NCBI GenBank assembly: GCA_050084985.1
Contig: JBITNC010000001.1
Location: forward strand, 170,500,001 to 170,564,000
Length of the DNA stretch: 64,000 bases
Reading direction: 5' to 3'
From: Nageia nagi
Taxonomy: Eukaryota; Pinophyta
Shown here: piece after piece, positions 1 through 11,822 of the stretch
How positions within the stretch are numbered: the stretch's first letter is position 1
Layout: each line of letters begins with the position of its first letter
Notes under the pieces: generated by a model
The model's input: the letters and a program-made list of their open reading frames with translations, nothing else
Told to the model about the DNA's origin: nothing
Database searches by the model: none
Position numbers and translations under genes: made by a program

Positions 1-379
1 TTGAGAAGCTATTAAAATAAAGAATGGAATCACAAAAGTTATTAGTCTCTAACCTCTTTGTAATTATTCAATACCAATGAATGATTATAGTCACAAAATC
101 TAAGAAAATCACACAATTAAAAAAATATATCTCTGAGATACAACCCAAACAAAAATTGGATGGTACAAATGAAAAATTTTCAAAACTAAAAGATAATTAG
201 ATGACCCAACTCAAACAATCTCAAAATCCTCCTACAACAAATATCCTAGTACAATTTTAAGATTTGATTTTTGAAATTAAGACTAAGAAGGTTGATATCC
301 TAACACAACATGAACATCTTAGATAGAATACCACTACCCAACAATAGTCCATCCAAAAATATGTTGAGAAAAAGAAATA

Positions 380-790
380 ATGGAAATAAGTTATTATAAT
401 ACTTGCAAAATTTGAAGAAGAAAATATGTATCATACTAAAGAACTCAATCTTTGAGTTTATGGTTTCCCAAAAAAAATAGACCCACTACAATCTAGTAAT
501 GCTTACCTTCACAAGGTCCTAAATTTTAAAGATATCACCCTTGATAAATGTTGGACTACCCTAGAAGAGGCTCTTATTATTTATTTTTGATTAGCAAGGA
601 ACACCTATACGATTTATAAGGTAAGAGGAAAATATTCAATTTTCTAGATAAGGTATTCCTTGATTAAGACCTAACTTAATTGCAATATGAAGAACTCAAA
701 GCTAACAAAAATAAAATGATAGAATCTACAAAATAAAGCAAGTGGGTTTCTCATCAAAGTGGCAAATTCTAGATGTGTGATAGTCCTCCT
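380..790 (+). pseudogene. LINE-1 ORF1-like protein remnant
   Basis: The translation shows ELNL-VYGFPKK, like the start of the RRM-type domain of plant L1 ORF1 proteins, and after several stops LTQLQYEELKANKNKM, like the conserved tail of that family. In plant L1 elements ORF1 binds element RNA before reverse transcription. At least four in-frame stops make this a pseudogene. It lies just upstream of the endonuclease, the usual ORF1-ORF2 order. The family call is by eye. Confidence 0.5.
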
Positions 791-1009
791 TCAATATGGA
801 TTAAAATTTGGATCAAATCAAGATGATTCCAAGAACTTTGTCTTTAGTCTCATATTAAATTATTTTTATGTGGAATTATGGTGGTTCTTTGTTCTCTTCT
901 TCAAGCTCATTGAATGGTGTAATTGAATATAAAGATCTCATCCTTCTCATCAAAACCATTGAAACATAATCGAAATCACTACCATAATATATAGGCTACT
1001 CTTGATTTT

Positions 1010-2004
1010 CTACATATATATTGAATACTCAACAAGATGCAAAAGGATGTGGAGGTGTTGCTTACCTATATCATAAGTGATTGACTCTATGCATTCATTT
1101 AGAGTATTCAAATATCCATGCTAGATATATATGGATCTCTCTTGATAAGAAACTAATGTCTCAATGCCTTTACACTATTATTTATTACTTTATTCCTATT
1201 TAATCATTGAATTTTATTGTAGATGATGGTGTCTCACCCTACATGTGTATTTTACCTAAGATCACCTAATTTTCCCTCTTGGGTGATATCATATTATTAG
1301 GGGATTTCAATGCATAAATAGGTACATCCCAATATTGCTTACATGATATTTCTTAAAATCCTCTTAGGTTGTTGGAAATTGATCTCAATGTATTAGGACT
1401 AAAATGATAATTAATTGATGTTGGAAGGAACATCACATCTTATGGAAAACATCTGCTTAACTTGGAAGAAGTGCATGATTTGGTCATCCTCAATAGGATT
1501 TCTCAATTCCCTAAATCTAGTAATTCTACTTGTTTCTCATTCATCTTATGCAATAATGTAGTCAATTATCCTCTAAAAAATCTACCCTTCACCTTTTTTT
1601 ATCATTGATTTCAATTTCTTTGATACTCCACCATTATCCGATCATGCTTATCTTACCCTTAGCATTCCATTTACCTCACACCCCTTCTCTTTATCTTGTT
1701 AGGCCTTCCATTCACTTTGACCATAATCTTTACCACTTTTATATACAAAGCTTAAATAAGTATCTCACCACCCTCTACTTACAATATCCCATATTGAAAG
1801 AAGATATTTTTTTCTAAATCCATTTAGAAATTTGGCATTGAATCCTTCCCTCATACCATCCACATGTATTCCCTCAACTTCACCATTATCATTTCCCTTG
1901 TAACTCATGGTTTGATAATGAATGTAATATCATTTAAAAACTCACCCACTTTACTATGCCAAACAAACCCTTTATAGATAAAGAGCCTCAAATATATTAT
2001 CATG
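1010..2004 (+). pseudogene. LINE-1 ORF2 endonuclease domain, broken
   Basis: Remnant of the AP-like endonuclease that nicks the target for target-primed reverse transcription. Visible motifs are LLGDFNA near 1295-1315 (the GDFN core) and LSDHAYLTL near 1636-1665 (the SDH motif that ends the domain), followed by the linker CNSWFDNECN near 1902-1930. Frames shift between these motifs and stops are frequent, so no protein is made. The next expected domain, reverse transcriptase, is at 23034-24640 beyond the nested insertion. Confidence 0.7.
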
Positions 2005-3211
2005 TGATGTCCCCCTTGCATTAATATAATTAATTATGGAATCCAATAGATTCCCCTTTGTATTATATTTTATTATTTAATAGTACTATAAGTTAATACT
2101 TTGGATATAAAGACTTAATCGGTCATTGGACCCCACTATGAGCCCCAAGTGGGATGTACCCCTCCTAAGCATAAATTAGGTGTTTAATTATACTTGGTTA
2201 TCTTGATCATGATCATGGGAATCCCAAGGTCTATTCAGATCTTAGGTGGATGTATGAGCACTTATGTACATGTTCCTACCTTGGGAAGACTCCTAGACCC
2301 CCATGTTGGCCCATGATGACACCTAGACCCCCGCATTGGCCCATGATGATACCTAGCCCCCACGCATGGCTCTTAGACCCACATTGGGCATGTATGGTAC
2401 TGTATACCCCCACATTGGCATTTATGGAACTTTGGTACCCATGTTGGGCATATGTAACCCTTAGGCACCCATGTTGGCATTCTGAACCCCCAAGAGGCTA
2501 ACGTTGGAGTAAAGGAGTAGGGCAATGACTCCTAGATGAGATCCACATCTAGTAAAGTGTTATGAAAGGCATTGAAGCCTCATATCTAGATATAATTGAT
2601 TATTATTATTACTTGATATCATCCATAGGATATAAGTCTTAGTGATGTTAAGTAAACCCCTAGGTGTAACATATAGGAGGATTAATAGGTTGATGTATCC
2701 TATTAGTCTACAACACTAGTGTAGCACCCTCACCCATCCAATGGTATTATAAGGTTACACTTATACCTTTAGTGGTTTCTACGATCAAAGAAGGGATCCT
2801 TCTATGGAGAGGATTCAAATTTTGAGGGAACAAAGTTGTCCCATCCATCCTTCCAGTTTGAGAACATTATTGTGTTCTAGTTGGCACCTTAGAGGCCAAT
2901 GTCTAGCTTTGGGAGCTTGGTATTATAACATTATTCATTTCATATCATTATACAAGCATTGGACCATTCGATGTCCAATTTACATTATGTACTTGGTCAT
3001 GTTTGCAATGTTGAGTTATCTTTGCATGTATGCAATTGTATGAGCCATATGTTGGTATTTTATAGTGTCGTATATGACTATCTACCAATTTGGGCTAGAC
3101 ATTAGAATTATAGTGTTATGTATGCTTAATTGGGATTCCCTAGACTAGATGTTAGGGTTTACTTGGTTAAATTTGCTAATTTACACTTGATTTTATAATT
3201 AAATCTTCACA
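2005..3211 (+). repeat. 5' LTR of the gypsy-type element
   Basis: It starts TGATGTCCCCC and ends CTTCACA, 1207 bp. It aligns by eye over its length with 13828-14836 and 22900-22988. Within it, about 2280-2500 is a degenerate tandem array with the core CCCACATTGG or CCCATGTTGG every 35-40 bp; this creates a meaningless 83-codon open frame. Confidence 0.8.
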
Positions 3212-3212
3212 A

Positions 3213-3224
3213 TGATATCAAAGC
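3213..3224 (+). other. Primer binding site (initiator tRNA-Met), mutated
   Basis: tgatatcaaagc, two mismatches from the TGGTATCAGAGC site of plant LTR elements, one base after the LTR end. Confidence 0.65.
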
Positions 3225-3339
3225 TTGGATCTAGCCAATTTGTGCACCATATCCACCATTTGTAAGTATATGACATTTGCTAGGAAGAACAAATAGTTAT
3301 AGGTATAAGACACATCTTGTAGGTCCATCCAAGAGGAAG

Positions 3340-5310
3340 AGCATCAACCATGGATGAATTAGGTACCAAACAAAGGTGATTATGAAGAGGAGAATGATGC
3401 ATTAGGAGGGAGATCTACATTGAATAAGAGGAGAAGCCTTACTCCATATTAGGATTTCACACCTAAGCAATAGTTCAATGAGCTCATTTCATCCATTCAT
3501 AACATGATAATAGCCATCATCACCATGCAATGGTAGCGTAACAGACATCAAGGAGTTTGTGAGGAGCCATAAAGGAATATTATACCTCACATCTTATTCC
3601 ATAAAAAGAAGAAGAGCCATAAGAAGAGTATATAGTAGATAGGGAGGTGAGTATGAGGAGATTTCATTTTCTAAGAGATCAAGAGTTAATTCATCATGGA
3701 TCTATGGGTTGTCCAAAATCCACATTCCTGATATCCCACTATCATAAGGTTCCATAAGGTATTAACCCTCTTCTAGGGAGGTACCTGGATGAGGATGTTA
3801 GTAAGATTAGGAAAAATCCATCATCCATAAATTGTCCAAGCCCATGTTCTCCAAGAAGTCAGGGGAGGAGGCAAAGAATAAGGTTCCTAGTCCATTGGAG
3901 CTAAATCAAATTTTTAGGGAGTATTATATGTTGGATTCAAGATTGAAAAGTGATGTCAACTTCAATAGCTACTTGGAAATCCTAGGGTTGAAAGGGAATA
4001 ATACACATGGTCCACACACCCTAAGCAGCTCATGGGGAGATAAGAAAGACCTACTTTACCTTGAATCCAAATATGGTAGAGGAATACGCAATTCATTTTA
4101 CATCATTATATTTTGATGGTGATTCCCTTAAATGGTGGTAACATGGAGTAATTAATCAATATTACTCACTCATTACCTCCTTTGATGAGCTTTCTAGATG
4201 AATGGTTAAAATATTTGATCAAAAGAAGGAGAATAAATACTTTCAATATTTGATATCTTTAATGTAGTAGGGAGTAGTGGATGAGTATGTATCTAAATTT
4301 TAGAAGATTACAGTCATGATTCATCACATTCTTGAGAAGTATTTAACATTCTTTTTCATAGGGGGAATGATGGATCCATTGTAGGGAATGGTCAACGTAT
4401 CCTCACCTAGGTCAAATATTGATGATGACATTCAAGCTGCATATGATCTAGATCCAACCATGAAATCCCTCAAGGGAGGGCATGAATACAAGGGAAAGGC
4501 CACTTGAAAGACCTTTGCAAATAAGGAGGAGCCTAGCAAGGCCAAATCCTTCCCCCATCTTGGATGAACTAGTTGGATGCAACCACATGGAGGAAATTGA
4601 GGGAGGAAGGAAAGTGCTTCTATTGTAAGAAGACGTGGGATCTTGGGCATCATTACCAAGGTAAGGGGTAGGTGCACTACATAGATATATTTTTAAAGAG
4701 AAGTTATATTATTCAAATATAGATCTTGGCATTGATGTATTAGAATAGGAATTAGCCAAGGTGGAAGGCTTATTAGGGAGCATGATTGCTTCACTCCATG
4801 GGATGAAGAAGTGCCTCACATTGAAGGTGGTGAGTTAGGTAGGTGGATAATATGTGATGGTCTTGATTGATCCAAGAGCATCCCATACGTTTATTGATGT
4901 AGGATAGAAGAATATTAAAAACTAAGGGGTTCAAAGAATTTAGAGTTTCCAATTCCAATAGTAAACTTATTCTTATGGATCACATTGTTGAGAGATTTGG
5001 AGTGAGGCTACAAAGTTACACAATGAGGAAGAACTTCTATTTTTATCCCTTGAAGGGGCATCCTCACATTATTCTAGGAGTGTAGTGGCTATTCAATTTA
5101 GATGACATCCACACCAACTACCAGAAATTCATTATGAGTTTTGAGATTAATGGGTAGATCCATATGTTGTATATAATTCATGATGATTGTACATAGGTAA
5201 ATAATAAGTGAATGGAGGTGATCAAGTGGTGCCAAAAGAAGGAGGAAACTAAAAATGGGGTCATTTTGGATATGGAGAACTTGGCATGAGGAGAGGAGAA
5301 TTAAAGAGCT
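3340..5310 (+). pseudogene. Gypsy gag-protease remnant
   Basis: Gag homology is seen in DGDSLKWW (about 4110-4135) and SFDELSR-MVKIFDQKKENKY (about 4179-4240). A zinc-knuckle-like CFYCKKTWDLGHHY follows (about 4616-4660), with the last Cys replaced. Next is an aspartic protease with LIDPRASHTFIDV (about 4862-4902, catalytic DSG changed to DPR), then a stretch with PLKGHPHIILGV (about 5050-5085) typical of the end of the retropepsin-like domain. Many stops are TAG where relatives have Gln codons, for example a TAG-TAG pair at 4265-4270. The frame dissolves before the Copia-A insertion, and no polymerase follows on the other side. Confidence 0.7.
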
Positions 5311-5315
5311 CCCCT
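5311..5315. repeat. Target-site duplication of Copia-A, left copy
   Basis: CCCCT immediately before the LTR; the identical right copy is at 13006-13010. Confidence 0.85.
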
Positions 5316-5490
5316 TGAGAGAATTGAACTATAACATGAACAATGCTAATATCTCAAGATCACATGAAAGCTCATAAACACAACTAGCAATCTCATAATG
5401 TAACACAAGATGTAAGTGGTTCCTCCAACTAGGAGTACATCCACTAACTAGATCTTTACATCAATCACAAATACAACTCTCTTACAATCT
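5316..5490 (-). repeat. Copia-A 3' LTR remnant
   Basis: Matches 12507-12690 of the complete LTR, then switches at about 5490 to sequence that corresponds to Copia-B interior near 22125. About 0.3 kb of LTR plus the purine tract were deleted. Confidence 0.8.
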
Positions 5491-5942
5491 CAAAGGAACC
5501 TAAAATTAATAAGCAACTCAAATAACAAGATCAGTTAGATTCAAAATATTCATATCAACAAGGATATATGAATCACACAAATGCCATCATGAACTATTCA
5601 ATGGTGCACTATAAGTCATCATGAATATGCCATGCTAAAAACTCATAGTCACCTGCTGTATATAAAATATGTGTTGATTATCATTACAAAATAGAGCATG
5701 CACATATGATTTTCTCACATATGGATAACTAAATAGTGCCAAAAGACACATAAGAGTTCCTCACACATGGATAACTAAATAGTTCTAGATTGGCCAATCT
5801 TTTTGCTTTTCTTTTTTTAATTTTGTACAAGTTCCTCATGTAGAGTGAACTTACCATAAAGGTGTACAACAAAATTAACACTATACAACATAAAATCCTC
5901 CTAAGGGAGAAGTTATCATCACAAATATGAATTCAACACAAG
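5491..5942 (-). other. Copia-A 3' noncoding interior with short tandem repeats
   Basis: Between the RNase H stop and the LTR remnant. It contains diverged copies of a unit with CACATATGGATAACTAAATAG (about 5700-5790) that also occurs four times in Copia-B at 21726-21925. No gene is seen. Confidence 0.6.
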
Positions 5943-7460
5943 AATTCAAACTTCACTACCCCTTGAGGGCAACTTCACCAACTTGATAACATCTCTAAGC
6001 TTATAGAACTGAGCTTCCAAGAGGGGCTTGTTGAATAAATTAGTAGAGTTTAAGGTGGATGGACAATACTTTAGGTGTATGATGCCATCAAGAGCCTTAT
6101 CCTTGATAAAATGGGCATGGATTTTCACATGTTTTATTCTTTGATGCAACATAGGATTCTTAGCCAAAGAAATAGTCAATTGATTACCTGAAGAAATTAA
6201 AGATGAGGCACCTTGCTCATACCCAATTTATTTTAGAAGATACCTTAGCCAAATGGCTTATTAGGTTGCAACAAACATGGCACGATATTCAGCTTCTATG
6301 GTGGAAAGAGAAATACTTGTATACTTCTTGGAAGCCTAAGAGATAACACCTAAACCAATGCTAAACACATACATAGAGGTTGATTTCTTATCATCTCTAT
6401 CTTCCCCATAGTCAGAATCTAAAGAGAAAAAAGAAGGGCAACTTAGAATACTTGAGAGCAAGATCCTTAGTCCCTACAATATACCTCAAGATTTGCTTAA
6501 CATCATTAAGGTGCTCAACATATGGTTTCTACATGAATTATGCCATCAGATTCACTGCAAAGGTAATATTTGGTCTAGATATAGTCAAATACAAAAGATT
6601 ACAAATTAATTACTTGTAAGTTGTAGCATCAACTAATTGAGAGGAGCTTAGAAAAATAGTGATTCTAAAAGAGACTAGGATTGTAGCATATCTATATTTC
6701 TCCATTTTAATTTTTTGCAAGATGTTTGATATATACTTAGATTGATTAAGATAAGTACAATATTTGTATTAATACACTTGCATTATAAGATAGTAGTGCA
6801 ATAGACCAAGATCAATCATTTCAAACATTACTTTAATTTTGGATATGCACTCTTGAATGATTTCATTATTATTTCTAGTCATCAGAAGATCATCCACATA
6901 AAGGAAAATCAAAACCATATCTTTTCCTTGATTGAGTACATATAGATCAAATTTAAAAAAATACTTGAAGAATCTAATGTTTACAAAGTACCCTGAAATC
7001 TTCTTATACCAAGCTTTAGGTGCTTGCTTAAGTTCATACAATAACTTCTTTAACTTGCACACAAAGGACTCTTTACCTTTCATAATAAACCCTTCTGGTT
7101 GATTCATGAAGATTTTCACATCTAGGTCACCATCGAGAAATGCACTCTTAATGTCAAGTTGAAAAACTTTTCATCCTTGAGCTGCAAAAAGAGCAAGGAT
7201 AATTTTGATAGTGGGCATCTTTGCCATTGGAGCAAAGGTTTCCTCATAATCTATACTATATTTATGAGCAAAACCTTTAGCTACTAACTTTGCCTTGTAT
7301 TTTTCAATATTTCCAACTTAACTAAACTTGACTTTGTAGATCAACTTATTGCCAATCACATTCTTCTTATTAGGATAAGGAACCAACTCCCAAGTTTTAT
7401 TGTTTATAAGAGCTTCATGCTCCACTTTCATGGCTTCCATCTAGCACTCATGCTTTGAAG
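5943..7460 (-). pseudogene. Copia-A reverse transcriptase and RNase H
   Basis: On the minus strand the polymerase domain reads KKLLYELKQAPKAWY and then the catalytic YVDDLL (about 6875-6905), a well preserved 116-codon segment (7119-6769). RNase H residues end in a 77-codon open segment (6179-5946) with KNPMLHQRIKHVKIHAHFI, and the typical copia end KLPSRGSEV. Upstream (about 7460-7340) is the start of the polymerase region with the WELVP-type segment. Stops and frame changes lie between the segments. Reverse transcriptase copies the element RNA inside cytoplasmic particles; this copy can no longer do so. Confidence 0.8.
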
Positions 7461-8660
7461 CTTTATTGAAGGTTGAGGGATCATGCTTGTTTTCAATATT
7501 GGTAAATAAATATTTGTTCAAGGTCATTCTCCTTGTTACCCTTTGAGTTGGAGAGTTTTGTTCTTGAGGTAACTTATCTAGATCAATATCTAACTAGCTA
7601 GGTGCAACTGAACAATCCTCTAGATCATCATAATCCTCATTAGAAGTAGATTCTTTAGGAAGTTAATTGAACTTTACATCCCTTAAAATAAATATAGATT
7701 TATAAGATGGAGAGTAGAGCTTGTAGCCTCTATGCTAACTATCATAATCTATAAAGATGCATTTTTTAGCTCTTTTATTCAATTTTTTTTTTTTCAGAAA
7801 TAATGTAGGAGAATGCTTCATAATGAAACACCCTAAGGTGAGAAATGTTAGGTTGTCTTCCTAACCATGCCTCAAAAAAAGTTTTACCTTGAATTACTTT
7901 TGTGAGACACCTATTCAAGGAATAAATAGTAGTGCTCACAACTTCACCTCACAAGAAACTAAGAAGATTACCCAACATGCATCTAGCCATTTCCATAATT
8001 GTTCTATTTTTCCTTTGAGCAACACTATTTTGCTGAGAAATGTAAGGAATCATAAATTACCTTTGGATTTCATACTTATCATAATAGTAATTGAAATCAT
8101 TACTATTATATTCTCTCCCATTATTTGATCTCAACATCTTGATTTTAAGGTTAGTTTGATTCTTAGCAAAGGCTTTAAAAACCTTAAAACTCTCAAAAGT
8201 TTAATCTTTGTGCTCAAGTAGATACCCAAAGGTCATTCTACTAAAATCATCAATGAATGTCAAGATGTAAGATGCTCCTCTAATTAAATTAGTTTGAAAT
8301 GGACCCATCAAATTTGAATGCACAAGTTGAAGAGGTTGAGATACTCTTATTACTTTATCTTTTTCAAACTTTTATTTATGCATCTTTCCAAGAATGCACT
8401 TCTTGCATAGACCAATCAAAGGAGAAATTGAAGGCAAACCTTCCACAAGTTCTTGGTCTTTCATGATTTGAATACTCTTGTAGTTAAGGTGTCTTAAATA
8501 TTGGTGCCAAAGATTGCCTCTAAAATACACATTTATAGCAAGACACATCTTTTATGGAACTTGATCTACAATGTAGAGATTATCTTTCACTGATCATTTA
8601 ACCAACATGGCAAGTCCTTTCTTAATGCACTAGGATTGATAGTCAAACTCAAAAGAGGTA
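7461..8660 (-). pseudogene. Copia-A integrase remnant
   Basis: The minus strand carries a zinc-binding-like N-terminus and the DDE core region seen more clearly in Copia-B (19100-19820). Conserved pieces include the segment around 8290-8200 (FIDE-SRMTFGYL) and the GKMHK region near 8370. Broken by stops. It sits between protease and reverse transcriptase, which separates copia from gypsy. Confidence 0.65.
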
Positions 8661-9830
8661 CCCTTTTCTAGCAACTTGGATCATGAATATAAGATTCATA
8701 CTAAGCTTAAGAATGTAGAGCACATTATCAAGAACCTTTCTTTGAATCAACACGCTTCCAATTCTTTGGACTTCAAGGGTAGAGTTATGACATATCACAA
8801 CCATATCTTTTTTATAATTTTGAAAGTTTTCAAAATTTTCCTTTTCAAAGCATATGTGATTAGTGCAACCAAAGTCAACAATCTAATTAGATGAAAAAGT
8901 GTGAGACATGGAGTAGAGCGTTGCAACAAAACTAGCTTGAATATTCTTCTTTCCTTTGAAATTTTTTACATTTTCATTACCTTTATTCTTTTCCTCTCTT
9001 TTCTTTTTGTATCAATCAACTTTTTTTAACCTTGTATGCCACAATAGTTACAATTAACATCAAAATTTTTCTTAGAATATGGATTGTTTACTTTGCCATT
9101 TCCATCTCTTTACTTGAAGTGGTTGTTGTTGTTATTATTCCTACTGTTGTTGTTGTTGCCATTGTTCCTATTGTTGTAGCCATTACCTCTTTTTTCAAAC
9201 CTTTTAGAGAAAGAAGAATAAGATTTCTTTTGATCGTTGAAGTTCTTCTTGAAATGAGTTTTGTTTGCTCTAAGAGCAACATTATTATCCTTAGAATAAG
9301 AAATCAAGACCTTTTTGTTAAAGGTTTTCTCATGCTTCAAAAGGAGCCTAGAAAGGTTCTCAAGAGAGAAGATTTATTCTTCATCATCAAGCTTTATTTT
9401 CATAATCGTCATAAAGTTTCTAAACTTTGAAGAAAGGCTTTGAAGAATGATGAAGACCATGAATTCATCATTGATCCAATTACACCCTCAAGTAACAAGT
9501 TGGGTCCTAAGGTCAATGATTTTGTTCAAGTAGATAGCCACATTTTTATCTTCCCCTTGATGAGATTAAAGAAACTTTTAGATAATAGTAAACCTTCTTG
9601 AAAACTTTGAACCAAGGTATATTTGCTTAAGCTTATTCCAATCTTCCTTTATCGAGATTGAAGAGGAAATCATTAGGAGCACATCATCTAAAATTGCATA
9701 AAAGATCATGGAGGTTGTCAACTCATTCTTCATGTTATAAGCCTCTAGTGCCTTCTCATCTATAGGATGTACAAGGTTTTCATTCACTATTTTCCTACAA
9801 TTTAGCTCTTATCCAAGGTTCCCAAATTCC
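8661..9830 (-). pseudogene. Copia-A gag and protease remnant
   Basis: The minus-strand translation shows gag piece NENLVHPIDEKALEAYNMKN (9787 downward), a low-complexity Asn/Lys-rich stretch (9340-9110, NNRNNGNNNNSRNNNN) that forms the nucleic-acid-binding tail, and a protease remnant near 8880-8800. The open plus-strand frames here (for example 9032-9430) are antisense shadows of the Asn-rich stretch. Stops break the frame. Confidence 0.7.
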
Positions 9831-10084
9831 AAAGTTGAAACCATCAAGAATATGTTTGGGTAAAAAGGAATCTCCCATTTACTACATAAGGATGTGAAAA
9901 AGTGATAGGCATGTGATTCAATAAACAACATTATATGTTAAGTTTTAATCAAGTAAATAATACATTTTAAATTTAACACAAAAGACATGTATAATTTGTT
10001 TCACTAATGCAAATGTTTTACAACTCAAATAATAACCCATGTGCCCAAATACATTTCTCATCTCAAAAACCATAGATAAGAGTG

Positions 10085-10620
10085 ACATTGTTGAAGCTTA
10101 TTTTCTTGTCTAAAATTAGACCTTCATCTGGATGCCCACACAAGAGGAGGCCAAGTCATACCAATATTCAACCAGTTCACCTTGGTTAGTATTATACTTT
10201 CTCACAAGGAGAAGTACTACTATTTTTCAAGGTTGTGATATTTATTGGATAGACCAAATTATTAATTTTGATTAAGTTTCAAGTTGTTATTCTAATTTAT
10301 TAGGATGATCCTTGAATGGATATGCAAATATGTGGTATCACTACACACATGCCTATTCACCTATTGGAGTTATGTCTAGACCAACAAAGGACTTAGAGGC
10401 AATTGAGAAGTACAAACTTTTCACCATTTGGATCATCATACTTAAAGGCTCTAGTCCACCTATCTTCACCTCATGGCTCCTCAAATAAGTCATGTTGCAA
10501 AATGTATGTGCAGATGTATTCATTTTAAGGGGTTTCTCATTTCCATGTTTGTGATTTTATTTGCATAAGAAAATAAAACAAAATACAAAACATGAAGCAA
10601 AAGAGCATAAGTAAATATCA
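10085..10620 (+). pseudogene. Conserved antisense reading frame in the Copia-A leader
   Basis: Runs opposite to the element. The plus-strand translation contains WMPTQEEAKSYQYSTSSP, then NGYANMWYHYTHAY and FTSWLLK-VMLQNVCADVFI. The same protein sequence, in the same relative place and also antisense, is encoded by Copia-B (minus strand, 17460-16930), where the last 94 codons are open. It is broken here by several stops. I do not recognise the protein. Two diverged copies keeping the same frame suggest it once coded for a protein, like the antisense genes known in some other plant LTR elements. Confidence 0.5.
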
Positions 10621-11549
10621 TCCATTTGTAATTTTTTAAAACCTAAGAGTCTAATGGGTTTTGTTTACTAGCCCCTAAAGGACATTTTTACATCATTCCT
10701 TATTTGCACAAGTCCATTCCATACTTTGCTTAAGGAAGTAAAAAATTAGGAGTCATCAAATGCATCATAACTTAAAAAATTAAGTACTAAACATAAGTAA
10801 TAAGCATGCTTTTAACTTTTAAGTATTAAGCATTAACTTGAGAAATTTAAGCATAAGTATGCATTAAATTAACAAATAAGTATTAAGCATGCGTAAAATT
10901 TAAGTACTAAGCATGTATCATCTTAAAAGATTTAAGTCCTTAGAATGCAACATTAAAAATTTCTAAGTAATAAATATGCATTAAAAAGTTTCTAAGTGAT
11001 AAAAATGTATTTTAATCATAAAGGATCTAAAAAAAAATTAAGTAAAAAAATTCATAAATATATCCCCCTTTAACTTAAAATAATTTGATTATCATTTAAA
11101 GAAAATGTCATGGTTATATAAAAAATTAATACATATTGGCCAACAATTTGTAAGAAAAAAAAATCTTTTTACTTAAGAACATACTAAAAAAATGACTCAT
11201 TTACAAAAAAAAAATTGAAGTGTAAATGAAGTGACTTGCAAGCAAATAAAAAAAATTGATGAATTTGTGACCAACAACATACTCTAAAGTAAGGTAAATA
11301 AACTCATCATGATAATACTTTAAATGTGGAGTATAAGACTTCTAAGTGCATTAAATAGAAAGAAGTGACTTGTAAGTGAGAAAAGAAAATTAAATGCCTA
11401 CCAAAGAAGAGAGTATATGTTGCTTTTACAGGTGCATTTAATGGAGGTAAATTGGTTGCAAGAAATCAACAAAAAATTAAATGCACAGAAGAAAAAAGGG
11501 CCTTCAACTTAATTCCAAGGCAAGAAAGAGGGCAATAGTAACAAGAATG

Positions 11550-11690
11550 TAGAGGGGGCCATGAAGGAGAGAAGGTTGGAAGGCATGGGTAGAAAGTCAT
11601 AAAGGAGAGGAGGCTGGGAGGCATAGGTGGAGGGTTGTGAAGGAGAGGAGGTCAGGAGGCACGGGCAGAGGACCATGAAGGAGAGGTCAA
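11550..11690. repeat. Minisatellite, about 39-bp unit
   Basis: Three and a half diverged copies of a purine-rich unit with the core AAGGAGAGGAGG followed by GGAGGCA-GGG. They produce a spurious minus-strand frame at 11509-11694. Confidence 0.75.
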
Positions 11691-11726
11691 CCATGAGCTA
11701 TGAGTGAATGATGATGGCAAGGTCAT

Positions 11727-11822
11727 ATGGTGGTAGCACTTATGCAGTTGGATAGAGCATAGGTATCATAGCACATGCAAGCAATCCTGAGGTCAAGAGT
11801 TCAAGCCTCTCTTAGCCCACCA
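11727..11822 (+). pseudogene. tRNA-Met(CAT)-derived sequence (retro-pseudogene or SINE head)
   Basis: Aligns by eye with plant elongator tRNA-Met: ggtggtagca at the 5' end, the D-arm/A-box region gcagttggatagagca, anticodon loop ggtatcatagc with CAT at 11767-11769, then atcctgaggtcaagagttca (variable loop and B box) and cctctcttagcccacc at the 3' end. An extra 4-5 bases in the D arm and mismatches in the acceptor stem argue against function. An A-rich run follows at 11831-11840, as expected for a retroposed copy. It is absent from the matching part of Copia-B, so it entered later. Confidence 0.65.

Larger units (their letters stand above)
1..2004 (+). mobile_element. LINE-1, 5' portion (ORF1 and endonuclease), degraded
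   Basis: Non-LTR retrotransposon relic, interrupted at 2004 by a nest of LTR elements; its reverse transcriptase resumes at 23034. Reading frames are broken by many stops, but three LINE landmarks occur in order on the plus strand: an ORF1-like nucleic-acid-binding segment (about 380-790), an endonuclease with the GDFNA motif (about 1295-1312), and a linker with WFDNEC (about 1908-1926). The 5' end lies outside the window or is lost, so full length cannot be judged. Confidence 0.75.

Noticed and set aside
2250-2501. 83-codon Pro/Trp/His-rich frame
   Set aside because: Product of the degenerate tandem repeat in the gypsy LTR; the matching 3' LTR does not keep it open.
5700-5830. CRISPR-like direct repeats
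   Set aside because: They are a diverged tandem unit of the copia 3' region in a eukaryotic genome, with no uniform spacers.
11727-11822. Functional tRNA-Met gene
   Set aside because: Acceptor-stem mismatches and extra D-arm bases; location within a retroelement with an A-rich tail favours a pseudogene.
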